In this document: positions 17,641 through 25,635 of the stretch, piece after piece | Layout of the letters: the number at the start of each line of letters is the position of its first letter | Numbering within the stretch: position 1 is the stretch's first letter | Assembly (NCBI RefSeq): GCF_003367245.1 | Contig: NZ_QRGR01000030.1 | Location: forward strand, 1 to 64,000 | Direction: 5' to 3' | Origin: Pontibacter diazotrophicus | Lineage (GTDB): Bacteria > Bacteroidota > Bacteroidia > Cytophagales > Hymenobacteraceae | DNA length: 64,000 nt | Position numbers and translations under genes: made by a program | The notes under the pieces: generated by a model | Told to the model about the DNA's origin: nothing | What the model saw: the letters and a program-made list of their open reading frames with translations, nothing else | Database searches by the model: none

Positions 17641-17684
17641 ACTTTTAACTTTCTAACCCTCTAACTTTTTAACTTTCTAACTTA
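17641..17684. repeat. Right inverted repeat of the four-helix-bundle cassette
   Basis: Composed of CTTTCTAAC / CCTCTAAC / CTTTTTAAC units, the reverse complement of the left arm with one extra 8-bp unit. It runs into the stop codon of radC. Together the arms could pair into a long stem enclosing the gene and act as a two-way terminator between convergent genes. Confidence 0.85.
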
Positions 17685-18404
17685 TAAAGCTCCCTCGTCT
17701 GCGAAGCTATAGTAGTCGTTGTCGGTGAAAATGATGTGGTCGAGCACGGGGAGGTCGAGGAACTGGCCGGCTTCTTTCATTTTCTTGGTCAGAGAGATAT
17801 CGGCGGTGCTGGGTTTGATGTTGCCGCTCGGGTGGTTGTGCACCAGGATAATGGAACTGGCCAACTGCTCTAATGCTTTCTTGAAAATCATTTTCGGGTC
17901 TGCCACCGTACCGGCCACACCGCCGGAACTGATGCTCTCCTTCTTCATCACCACATTAGCCCTGTTGAGCAGTATAATCCAGAACTCCTCGTGGGGCAGG
18001 TCCAGCAGCTGCGACTTCATGTAGTTATAGATGTCTGTGGAACAAGTGATACGGGTTTTCGCTGTAGCAGCGGTTTCTTTGCGGCGACGGCCCAACTCCA
18101 ACGCGCTGACAATGGAAATGGCCTTGGCCTCCCCTATTCCTTTATGCTTTGTCAGGTCTTTCACTGTCAGCTTGGCCAGTTCGTTCAGGTCGTTGCCTAT
18201 AGCCGATAGAATGAGCTTTGCCACATCTACCGCCGTTAACTTCGGCGTGCCCGAACCGATTAGTATGGCAATGAGTTCCGCATCGCTTAGTGCGGCCTTG
18301 CCTTTCATTAAAAGTTTCTCGCGGGGGCGGTCTTCCTCCGCCCATGTTTTGATGTTGAGCGGCTGCTGATAAGGTGCTATAAAAATGCTTTCGGTTTCTT
18401 CCAC
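17682..18404 (-). CDS. radC: RadC-family JAB1/MPN protein
   Basis: 240 residues: an N-terminal UPF0758/HhH segment (DRPREKLLMKGKAALSDAEL and KHKGIGEAKAISI) and a C-terminal JAB/MPN+ domain with the metal signature HNHPSG...S..D near residue 190. RadC was once linked to DNA repair, but the genetic evidence was withdrawn; the molecular role remains open, with proposals around natural transformation and mobile elements. Divergent from the metallophosphoesterase gene. Confidence 0.92.
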   Translation of the reverse strand: MEETESIFIAPYQQPLNIKTWAEEDRPREKLLMKGKAALSDAELIAILIGSGTPKLTAVDVAKLILSAIGNDLNELAKLTVKDLTKHKGIGEAKAISIVSALELGRRRKETAATAKTRITCSTDIYNYMKSQLLDLPHEEFWIILLNRANVVMKKESISSGGVAGTVADPKMIFKKALEQLASSIILVHNHPSGNIKPSTADISLTKKMKEAGQFLDLPVLDHIIFTDNDYYSFADEGAL

Positions 18405-18555
18405 TTGCGGTATAGATTTTGATAGTCAGGAGATGTCAGTGACAAGAGCTTTTTACCAAAATAAGTTCAGCACAGGCAGATATAATTTTAATCCTAATTA
18501 TTTGATATAAAACCGTAATGGCTTTCAGCCACAATACAAGCGGTTTTTCAATTAT

Positions 18556-19788
18556 ATGAGACGTATGATTTCAATCGGAATTGTAGTATTCCTCCTTTTC
18601 GTGATAGACCTGTATGTGTTTCAGGCGATAAAGACTGTGACACAGAACCTGGCACCCACGACACAAAAGGTGATATACTTCTTGCATTGGGCTGTTTTTG
18701 CCATAACGGCAGGCACTTTTGCCCTGGCCTCTGCCACACGTGGTACGCCTCCCGATGCTTTTAAAACCTACCTAGCGAGCACGCTCTTCATCATTTTTGC
18801 CTCTAAGCTGGTGGTGGTGCTGTTCCTGTTTGTAGACGATGCCGTCCGTATCGGCAAAATTGTGCTGAACAATGCCAACGGCACTACAGACTTCGACCCC
18901 TCGCGCAACAAGTTCCTGAACCAGATGGGGCTTCTGGTGGCGGCTGTTCCTTTCTCCGCCTTCATCTATGGCATGGTGAAAGGGGCTTACGACTACCAGG
19001 TGAAGCGTGTGACACTCCGTTTACCGAACCTGCCACAGGCTTTTGACGGCTATAAGATGTTACAGATTTCGGACCTGCATACAGGTAGCTTTAACTCTAC
19101 GGAACCCTTGAAAGAGGCCGTGAAGCTGATTAACCAGCAGGAGGCCGACCTGGTGTTCTTTACCGGTGACCTCGTAAACAACATGGCGGTGGAGGTACAG
19201 CAACATATAGGTACCCTGAAAGAGATAAAGGCAAAGACGGGCGTGTTCTCCGTACTAGGCAACCACGACTACGGCGACTATGTGGCCTGGCCAAGCGCCG
19301 AAGCGAAGCGGGAGAACCTGCAGAACCTGATCGAGAGCCACGGCAAAATGGGATGGCAGATTCTCATGAACGAGAACCGCATCATTGAGAAAGACGGGGA
19401 AAAGATAGCCGTGTTAGGCGTGGAGAACTGGGGTAACCGCGCAGGCTTCCCGAAATATGGCCGCCTGGAGCAGGCATACAAAGGAACCGAGGACTCTCCG
19501 TTCAAAGTACTTCTCTCCCACGACCCTTCGCACTGGGACGGGGAGATCAATAAAAAGTATGACGACATTGACCTGACGCTCGCCGGACACACGCACGGCA
19601 TGCAGTTTGGCGTAAACATTCCGGGTTGGAAGTGGAGCCCGGTGCAGTATGTATACGAGCAGTGGTCTGGGCTCTATAAAAAAGGCCGCCAGCACCTGTA
19701 CGTAAATACGGGCCTCGGCTTCCTGGGCTATCCGGGCCGTGTCGGCTTTTTACCGGAGATAACCGTTTTTGAGCTGAAGAAAGCTTAA
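18556..19788 (+). CDS. Membrane-anchored calcineurin-like metallophosphoesterase
   Basis: 410 residues. Four N-terminal membrane helices (roughly residues 1-145) precede a calcineurin-type phosphoesterase domain with the ordered metal motifs DLHTG (standing for D-x-H), FTGDLVNN (GD), LGNHDYGDY (GNHD), LSHDPSHW and LAGHTHGMQ (GHTH). The architecture resembles YkuE/YaeI-type enzymes that act on lipid-linked or UDP-sugar intermediates, but substrate is unknown. A strong terminator follows. Confidence 0.9.
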   Translation: MRRMISIGIVVFLLFVIDLYVFQAIKTVTQNLAPTTQKVIYFLHWAVFAITAGTFALASATRGTPPDAFKTYLASTLFIIFASKLVVVLFLFVDDAVRIGKIVLNNANGTTDFDPSRNKFLNQMGLLVAAVPFSAFIYGMVKGAYDYQVKRVTLRLPNLPQAFDGYKMLQISDLHTGSFNSTEPLKEAVKLINQQEADLVFFTGDLVNNMAVEVQQHIGTLKEIKAKTGVFSVLGNHDYGDYVAWPSAEAKRENLQNLIESHGKMGWQILMNENRIIEKDGEKIAVLGVENWGNRAGFPKYGRLEQAYKGTEDSPFKVLLSHDPSHWDGEINKKYDDIDLTLAGHTHGMQFGVNIPGWKWSPVQYVYEQWSGLYKKGRQHLYVNTGLGFLGYPGRVGFLPEITVFELKKA

Positions 19789-19802
19789 ACAGACAAAAAC
19801 AT

Positions 19803-19843
19803 AAAACAGCAGCGCCAGCCCATAAGGCTGGCGCTGCTGTTTT
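19803..19843 (+). terminator. Rho-independent terminator after the metallophosphoesterase
   Basis: A perfect 18-bp stem: AAAACAGCAGCGCCAGCC, loop CATAA, GGCTGGCGCTGCTGTTTT. It starts 14 bp beyond the stop. Confidence 0.9.
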
Positions 19844-20046
19844 AGAGGCTACCGTACTAAAAATGATCCGGAAGCTGAACCTACCTTCTCTGTATCATCA
19901 GCCATTATTCTGCTTCGCCTAACACACCCTTAGGCTAGCCTAAAGGCATAAGGGCAGCTAAGTTCTTAACCAGTTCAGGCCCGGTTCGTAAAACAGAGGG
20001 TATCTTTAAAAGGATATACTGATAATTTAAACTGACAAAAGAAGCT

Positions 20047-20502
20047 ATGAAGAAGATACTATATTCCATATTCGCCTTCAGTACCATCATGTTCACTGCC
20101 ACCTCCTGCACCGAAGACAGGGGTACTACGACAGAGGTGCGTGATGCCAACCAGGATGAAGAAGTAAACCCAAACCACATCAGAGGCTATGATGACACGC
20201 CCGGTGGTACCCCCACTAACGCCGACGGCACCATCACTTCACAGGATAACGTCACCTCCGGTAACACAACTTCCGGTGGGAATTCTGCCGGAAGTAATTC
20301 TGCCAACATGAACACCACTACAGGTAGCACCAGTGGTAGTAACACTGGCGGTGGCGGCGGCACTACTAATGGAAATACGACAGAAGGTAATACTTCCGGT
20401 GGTAATACTGGTGGCAGCACTTCCGGTTCAGGTAATACTGGTGGGAGCACTTCCGGTTCAGGCAATCAGACAGGCCAGGGAACTACTGGGGGCAACCAGT
20501 AA
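20047..20502 (+). CDS. Low-complexity lipoprotein
   Basis: 151 residues. A signal with lipobox (TATSC, Cys near residue 21) marks an acylated envelope lipoprotein. The mature part begins acidic and becomes a Gly/Ser/Thr/Asn-rich disordered tail with NTGGSTSGSG repeated. At DNA level 20401-20430 and 20431-20460 form a 30-bp tandem repeat. No globular domain recognised. Confidence 0.7.
   Translation: MKKILYSIFAFSTIMFTATSCTEDRGTTTEVRDANQDEEVNPNHIRGYDDTPGGTPTNADGTITSQDNVTSGNTTSGGNSAGSNSANMNTTTGSTSGSNTGGGGGTTNGNTTEGNTSGGNTGGSTSGSGNTGGSTSGSGNQTGQGTTGGNQ
20401..20460. repeat. 30-bp tandem repeat inside the lipoprotein gene
   Basis: Two copies of a 30-bp unit (starting GGTAATACTGGTGG) differ at one position (C/G). 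The unit is a multiple of three, so copy-number change would keep the frame. Confidence 0.85.
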
Positions 20503-20523
20503 AGCGTAACCCCGTTAAACCTA

Positions 20524-20560
20524 ACAAAAGCCTGTAGCTCACGTAACTACAGGCTTTTGT
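20524..20560 (+). terminator. Hairpin terminator after the low-complexity lipoprotein
   Basis: ACAAAAGCCTGTAG and CTACAGGCTTTTGT form a 14-bp stem around a 9-nt loop, followed by a T-rich run. It overlaps the -33 region of the next promoter. Confidence 0.8.
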
Positions 20561-20586
20561 TGTTTAGCTATTTTACTTTACTTTTG
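20557..20586 (+). promoter_or_regulatory. Promoter upstream of the carboxypeptidase-regulatory-like gene
   Basis: TTG (20557-20559), 19 bp spacer, TACTTTTG (20579-20586): a good fit to the Bacteroidota TTG-N19-21-TAnnTTTG promoter. It predicts a 5' untranslated leader of about 100 nt. Confidence 0.55.
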
Positions 20587-20697
20587 TACGATTGCTTATA
20601 TGCCATTTTTTTAATTTAATGAGGTTGGCATACTATTTGGGTTTCTCATTCGTATTAAACCATATATCCAACCGCTGCTACGGCTTCACACTATTAC

Positions 20698-21330
20698 ATG
20701 CTCCGATACTTTTTCCTTTCCGTTTTTGCATTGCTGCTCTTGTGCTGCTTACCTGCGCACGCCCAAAAGAGCATCAGGCTGAGCGGCACTGTGGTGGAGC
20801 CAGATCGTAATACCCCTGTACCAGGGGCAACCATTGTGAAGGTGAGCACCAACCTGGGTGTACTATCAGATGAGCAGGGGCAGTTTAAAATAGATATATC
20901 ACAGAGTGACACTTTACTTATACGCGCTGTCGGATTTAAGCCGCTCTTGTACCTGCCCAGCAAATTGCCCGTTTCTGAGCTGCGCGTAAACATTGTGCTG
21001 CAGGAAGATAGTATCATGCTCGGCGAGGTAGAGGTTACCAGCCGTCCTTCGCAGGAAATGATTGACCGGGCACTGCGTAACATGAAGCGTGAGCAGGCAA
21101 GCCAGACAAAGAAGCCAGGTTACATACCTGGTTTAGAGCCGCCTCCCCCACCGCCAGCACCTGGTCCCACCATCGCCAGCCCCATCGGCCTGATGTACGA
21201 CATGTTCTCTAAAGAAGGCAAAGAGCGCCGCAAACTGGAAGAACTGAAACAAAGGGAAGAGTTAGAGCGCAGGCAGAAGGAAGAAGAGGATTACAACCGC
21301 TTTTTTAAAGACAACAGAGGATACGAATAA
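20698..21330 (+). CDS. Secreted carboxypeptidase-regulatory-like domain protein
   Basis: 210 residues. Sec signal ending LPAHAQ, then a CarboxypepD_reg-like beta-sandwich (about residues 24-105: IRLSGTVVEPDRNTPVPGATI ... GVLSDEQGQFKI), the domain found at the N-terminus of SusC-type receptors. Then comes a proline stretch (PPPPPPAPGP) and a charged helical C-terminus (KERRKLEELKQREELERR). No receptor barrel follows, so it is a free-standing periplasmic protein of unknown role. Confidence 0.75.
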   Translation: MLRYFFLSVFALLLLCCLPAHAQKSIRLSGTVVEPDRNTPVPGATIVKVSTNLGVLSDEQGQFKIDISQSDTLLIRAVGFKPLLYLPSKLPVSELRVNIVLQEDSIMLGEVEVTSRPSQEMIDRALRNMKREQASQTKKPGYIPGLEPPPPPPAPGPTIASPIGLMYDMFSKEGKERRKLEELKQREELERRQKEEEDYNRFFKDNRGYE

Positions 21331-21340
21331 AAACTAACCA

Positions 21341-21365
21341 AAAGCCTGCTTCGATAGCAGGCTTT
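21341..21365 (+). terminator. Hairpin terminator
   Basis: AAAGCCTGCT, loop TCGAT, AGCAGGCTTT: a 10-bp stem 10 bp beyond the stop of the carboxypeptidase-regulatory-like gene. Confidence 0.75.
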
Positions 21366-21501
21366 GTTGCTATAGCATGTGTGCTGCATCGCAGAAAAAA
21401 CGAGACCACACCGCATTCTTTAAGAAAACACCGTTTGCCGCTAAGAGCAGCTAAACAAGGGCATGCTCCGTAGGTTATATGTATAGCTAATTACTACTTA
21501 C

Positions 21502-22401
21502 ATGAAGATCGGATACCCTTGTATGAACAACACCCTCGACTGTAGCTCCTCCCGCACCTTTCGCCTTGCCTCTTACTCCGAAGAGCGCCTGATAGAGACA
21601 GTAGAGCAAAACCTCGCCTGCCTGCACCGCATCCTGGAGTTTAACGTACAGCACGGCCTGTTCTTTTTCCGGCTTTCCTCTGACCTTGTACCCTTCGCCT
21701 CGCATGAGGTGAACAAGTATAACTGGCAGGAGCATTTTAAGATGACCTTCCGGAAGCTGGGCAATTATATCAAAAATAACAAAATGCGCATCTCCATGCA
21801 CCCCGATCAGTTTGTGGTTCTCAATTCGCCGAACGAGCAGACGGTGAAGAACAGCGTGGCAGAACTGCTGTACCAGGCAACTATCCTGGACCTGATGGGG
21901 CTCGACACCACCGCAAAGCTACAGATACACGGCGGCGGCGCCTATGGCGACAAACCTTCCGCTATACAGCGATTTGCAGAGGTATATCACTCCCTGCTCC
22001 CTGATGCTGTAAAGGCCCGCCTCTGCGTGGAAAACGACGACCGTACCTATTCGCTACAGGACTGCCTGCAACTGCACGCGGAAACAGGCATGCCCATCAT
22101 CTTTGATAATTTCCACCACGAGTGCGTGAACAACGGTGAACCGATGCGCGAAGCGGTGCAAATGGCTGCCAGCACCTGGCAACCGGAGCGTGACGGCATT
22201 CTGATGATGGATTACTCTTCACAGGCGCCGAACGAGCGAAAAGGTAAACACGTGCAAAGCATACAGGAGGAGCTTTTCCACGACTTCCTGGCCGAGACCG
22301 AAGATCTGGACATGGACATCATGCTGGAGATAAAAGACAAGGAAGAAAGCGCTCTGAAGGCAATTGCCTTGGCCAGGACATTGGGGCGTGTGCCCGCTTA
22401 A
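21502..22401 (+). CDS. uvsE: UV damage endonuclease UvsE/UvdE
   Basis: 299-residue TIM-barrel endonuclease that nicks 5' of UV photoproducts, starting an alternative excision repair. Visible family segments: MKIGYPCMNNTL at the start, MHPDQFVVLNSP, LQIHGGGAYGDK, CVENDDRTYSLQD and FDNFHHECV, which carry the His/Glu/Asp ligands of the three-metal site, and MLEIKDKEESAL near the end. Length is typical. Convergent with the DUF4112 gene, 10 bp apart. Confidence 0.92.
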   Translation: MKIGYPCMNNTLDCSSSRTFRLASYSEERLIETVEQNLACLHRILEFNVQHGLFFFRLSSDLVPFASHEVNKYNWQEHFKMTFRKLGNYIKNNKMRISMHPDQFVVLNSPNEQTVKNSVAELLYQATILDLMGLDTTAKLQIHGGGAYGDKPSAIQRFAEVYHSLLPDAVKARLCVENDDRTYSLQDCLQLHAETGMPIIFDNFHHECVNNGEPMREAVQMAASTWQPERDGILMMDYSSQAPNERKGKHVQSIQEELFHDFLAETEDLDMDIMLEIKDKEESALKAIALARTLGRVPA

Positions 22402-22411
22402 GGCGTGTGGT

Positions 22412-22900
22412 TTAGAAAATGAGCTGGTACAGCCATTCTATCAACTCCCACATTGCCCACAGCAGTAGCATCAGCACAACTAGTATACTCACAACAGCCA
22501 TGATGAATATACCTTTGCCGCTGCCCTGGTATTTCCCTTCTTCGTAGTGGCGGCGCAGGAGCCGTACATTCCTTTCGTTGGCTTTAAAAGCAAAGTCAAA
22601 AAGATTTCCCAGGATGGGCACACTGCCGACAACGGTATCTATGGCCAGGTTGATGAGCATGAGCACGACCAGCTTGCCGCTGGCTCCGTGGCGTGCTATG
22701 GTCAAAATAATAGTAGCAGACATAGCAAAAGAGGCCAGGTCACCAGCTACGGGCAATAAACCCAGAATTGGGTCTAAGCCGAAGCGGAACTTGGTGCCCG
22801 GAAGCGTAAACTGGTTATCCATCAGACGCGCTACATATTCCACCCACTTCAGTCGCTCTGTTTGCGGCGTGCGGGTGTAGCGCAGGTTTTCTTGTGCCAT
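22412..22900 (-). CDS. DUF4112 membrane protein
   Basis: 162 residues. The DUF4112 core is visible in MDNQFTLPGTKFRFGLDPILGLLPVAGD and IDTVVGSVPILGNLFDFAFKANERN, with membrane helices between, plus an extra C-terminal hydrophobic helix (FIMAVVSILVVLMLLLWAM). Inner-membrane protein of unknown function. Confidence 0.88.
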   Translation of the reverse strand: MAQENLRYTRTPQTERLKWVEYVARLMDNQFTLPGTKFRFGLDPILGLLPVAGDLASFAMSATIILTIARHGASGKLVVLMLINLAIDTVVGSVPILGNLFDFAFKANERNVRLLRRHYEEGKYQGSGKGIFIMAVVSILVVLMLLLWAMWELIEWLYQLIF

Positions 22901-22985
22901 AAGCGCTTATACGGCGGCGGCAGCCGAAAGGTGCAATTTCAGGTACTCTATCGGCGCCTGCTTCCCTAGCTGTAGCGCTTCTGGC

Positions 22986-23213
22986 TTAATTTCTTCTCCT
23001 CTTTCTAAAGGCTTTGTCTCTTTTCTTCTGTTGTTTGCCCAGGCTTCTGGTGCTATTCCACTTTTTAGTGTTGCCTTCTGCGCGGCCATTGTTATAGCGC
23101 ATGCTTCGGCCATCATCATTTACCACGATTGCTTTTTTTCCTCTGAGGGGTGAACAGGAAAAGGTTAACAACGCCACCACCAACACCATCAGGAACTGCT
23201 TAGAAATGTTCAT
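22986..23213 (-). CDS. Small lipoprotein with basic tail
   Basis: 75 residues: signal with lipobox LTFSC, then a short mature part ending in a strongly basic tail KKRDKAFRKRRRN. No known domain. Similar in plan to the neighbouring lipoprotein at 23382-23660. Confidence 0.55.
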   Translation of the reverse strand: MNISKQFLMVLVVALLTFSCSPLRGKKAIVVNDDGRSMRYNNGRAEGNTKKWNSTRSLGKQQKKRDKAFRKRRRN

Positions 23214-23325
23214 ATATACTTTACTCTTTAATTGTTTTGATTTTCAGAGAAGCTTAACGCAAAGTAAAGATAAAAGTATTAAATTTTACAGGAAAAAGCC
23301 AACTAAAGACTATAAACAAATAAAA

Positions 23326-23362
23326 AGAGCCACAGAAGCTGCGTTACAGCTTCTGTGGCTCT
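23326..23362 (-). terminator. Rho-independent terminator of the second small lipoprotein
   Basis: AGAGCCACAGAAGCTG and CAGCTTCTGTGGCTCT form a 16-bp stem with loop CGTTA. On the minus strand it lies 19 bp beyond the stop at 23382 and is followed by TTTTTA. Confidence 0.85.
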
Positions 23363-23381
23363 TCGAGGATTTAAAAGCAAT

Positions 23382-23660
23382 TTACTTTTTTTTGCCTTTG
23401 GCTACCTTGCCACCTTTCGCAGCTTTGCCTTTGCCTGGCTTTGACTTTGTATGCCCGGGGTTAGTGGTTCGTGGGTAATGCGGGTTATTCGGATTTTTGT
23501 ACCAGCCCTTGTGCAAGCCATTGTCTTTTCCGGCTGCTTTGCCCTCTTTCAGGATGATGACTTTCCCTATTCGGGAGGGCTGCTTCTTGGAACTGGAGCA
23601 GGAGGCCATGAGCACAACGGCACACAGCATAATTAACCCTCTTAATAAACTTAATTTCAT
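23382..23660 (-). CDS. Small basic lipoprotein
   Basis: 92 residues from ATG 23658-23660; upstream in-frame sequence lacks a signal and overlaps the broken MscS gene. Lipobox LMASC, Ser/Lys start, then GWYKNPNNPHYPRTTNPGHTK and a Gly/Lys-rich tail (GKAAKGGKVAKGKKK). The NPNNPH motif appears in other short Bacteroidota lipoproteins of unknown role. Confidence 0.65.
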   Translation of the reverse strand: MKLSLLRGLIMLCAVVLMASCSSSKKQPSRIGKVIILKEGKAAGKDNGLHKGWYKNPNNPHYPRTTNPGHTKSKPGKGKAAKGGKVAKGKKK

Positions 23661-23736
23661 AAACAGATGCTTGATGGTGGCACAATATAGCTGAAAATAT
23701 ATATCAATGCACCTGTTGTTATGCCTTCCTATAAAA

Positions 23737-24664
23737 TTAAATTCGCTGAGGCTCCCCTGCCTTTTCTGCTCCCCTAACAATCTGAACCGGGATATCCTTT
23801 TGGTAATCGTAAAGTTTGAGTTCCTGAATGTCGGCAGGCAGACCGAAGCCATTATCCAGCAGCGCTTTTGTTACGGCCTGCATAATACTTCCTTTCAGGA
23901 GTACCACACCTTTCATTTGTCTCAGCCCAGAAAAAAACTTTTATGTTGACGGTGCTGGTACCCAGTTCATCCACGGTGGCATACGGAGGTTCTTCCTGTA
24001 AAACGCCCTCCACCTGCAATGCTGTACTTTCGATTAAATCAATGGCATCCTTGATGTTGTCATTATAGTCTATGCCCACTATAAAATCCATGCGGATGAG
24101 GCCATTTTGCGTCAGGTTGGTCACTTTAGAAGTGAGAATGGTGCCGTTTGGATATGAATACGTCTTTGCTGTCGAAGGTACGGATGTGCGTGGTACGCAG
24201 GTGCAGGGCTTTCACTTTGCCAATGGTCTCGTCTACTTCAATTGTGTCATTTATCTCAAAGGGCCGGTTGAAGGCCAGAATCAGACCGGCCAGAAAGTTT
24301 TCTGCAATGTCTTTGAAGGCAAAACCTATTACAACCGCTGACAAGCCGGCACTTGCCAGCAATCCGGAAGCAACGCCGCTCAGGCCCAAGGTCTGAAGCA
24401 CAAGCAACAGCCCAATAATAATAACGGCCCACTTAGATACCAGTGCAATATACTTTCCTGTTATCTGATCATGGGCTTTGCTTGCTAATCTGCCGTCCAG
24501 CCAAGCTTTCTCTTTACCGGCAATCCACAACGCAACAAAGAAAATAACAATAGCAAAAGAATATTCGGCAGCAGGAACAGAAATGCTTCCCAATATTCAT
24601 TTACAACCCTCGTGATTGTTGAGGTACTGTTACCAACACTAAAGTCGTTAGCCTCTTGCATCAT
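23737..24664 (-). pseudogene. MscS-family mechanosensitive channel, three frameshifts
   Basis: Joined across frames the minus strand encodes a complete small MscS protein of about 300 residues. Segment 1 starts at ATG 24662-24664 (MMQEANDFSVGNST...) and reaches LPNILL. A one-base loss near 24553-24558 switches to the frame carrying AIVIFFVALWIAG and the pore helix GLLASAGLSAVVIGFAFKD. A one-base gain near 24150-24155 (after KDVFI, where PNGT is expected) ends that frame; the next carries VTNLTQNGLIRMDFIVGIDYND. A two-base loss near 23902-23906 ends it, and the last frame (KGSIMQAVTKALLDNGFGLP) stops at 23737-23739. Three independent lesions in under 1 kb argue for a decayed gene, though sequencing indels are possible. 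Confidence 0.85.
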
Positions 24665-25264
24665 TTATATTTTTCTGAATAACTATAAAGGCGGCAGGTC
24701 TGGATATATCCTTCAGAGCCTGCCCCAGCACGACACCTGCTGCTTCTTAACGATTAGATAAATTCCGGTTGTATTGTTTTGAAAGGAAGAACAGCCGCTA
24801 TCTGGCAGGAGCCAACGCGGCACAGGGTTCTACTGATTGATGAAGCCTATTATAGAATGGTGGCATAAAATGAATAAGGCCCGTAGCGTTCACTCTACGG
24901 GCCTTCAATCAACCTTATTATCTAAATTAACAGATATCCTGCATCCATATACTGTCATCTATATAGAAAGGTTTAGATAATTGGGAAAACAATTTCACCG
25001 AAATATGAAAAGACATACTCTGTTCGCTGTCTATACGAGTTGTACACTTAAATCAATTTTTCCCGCTTCAGAAGTATTAGCTGATCATAACAGGCTGTGT
25101 ACGGCAGAATATGGAATTTCAGCTACCATAGCTAAAGCTCAAATCTAATATGGTGTTTTTCTATTTCAGAAAACTGTAATGATAAAGGAGCAGTTAAAAG
25201 CCGAACTGCCAATTTTCTGCACTGCAGAAGCGTTATCTACAGGAACAAGTTTCGTATATCTACT
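24665..25264. other. 600-bp intergenic region
   Basis: No open frame or RNA gene recognised. It contains a terminator-like hairpin at 24876-24905 not adjacent to any intact gene. The remainder is AT-rich and featureless to my reading. Together with the neighbouring MscS pseudogene it may be a region of gene loss. Confidence 0.5.
24876..24905. terminator. Orphan terminator-like hairpin
   Basis: AAGGCCCGTAG (24876-24886) pairs with CTACGGGCCTT (24895-24905) around an 8-nt loop. There is no intact gene directly upstream on either strand; it may be left over from a lost gene. Confidence 0.5.
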
Positions 25265-25510
25265 ATGGATCTATACCAGTTTAACAGGAGACCACTGGAG
25301 CAGCGGGCAGGCATTGTGATGAAGCATGGCACCTTTCTGGCAATCCGGCATAGGTCGCAGTACATCATCAGTTTGTACTACATCAACCAGTTCTTCGCTG
25401 AAATGTGGTATGAGCCAAGAAGACACGAGTTCGTACTTGTGCGCGGCCTCCGGGACAGGATAGCTCTGGAACCTTACCTCGCTATGATAAAGCTTTCCGA
25501 CATCATCTAG
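25265..25510 (+). CDS. Small conserved hypothetical protein (Cytophagales type)
   Basis: 81 residues, soluble, rich in aromatic residues: MDLYQFNRRPLEQRAGIV, KHGTFLAIRHRSQYIISLYYI and a C-terminal YLAMIKLSDII. I recall similar 75-85-aa proteins, often in several copies, in Hymenobacteraceae genomes, with no assigned function. No operon partner. Confidence 0.6.
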   Translation: MDLYQFNRRPLEQRAGIVMKHGTFLAIRHRSQYIISLYYINQFFAEMWYEPRRHEFVLVRGLRDRIALEPYLAMIKLSDII

Positions 25511-25635
25511 TAATCACTCCTTTACCTACAGCAGTAAACCCTCCATTCCGACATATATGGTATGGTTAAGCGTAGTCATCCGTATTGAATAAGCCAGGCA
25601 AGTTAGCAGAAGAACAGGTTGTGAACGTAAGACAA

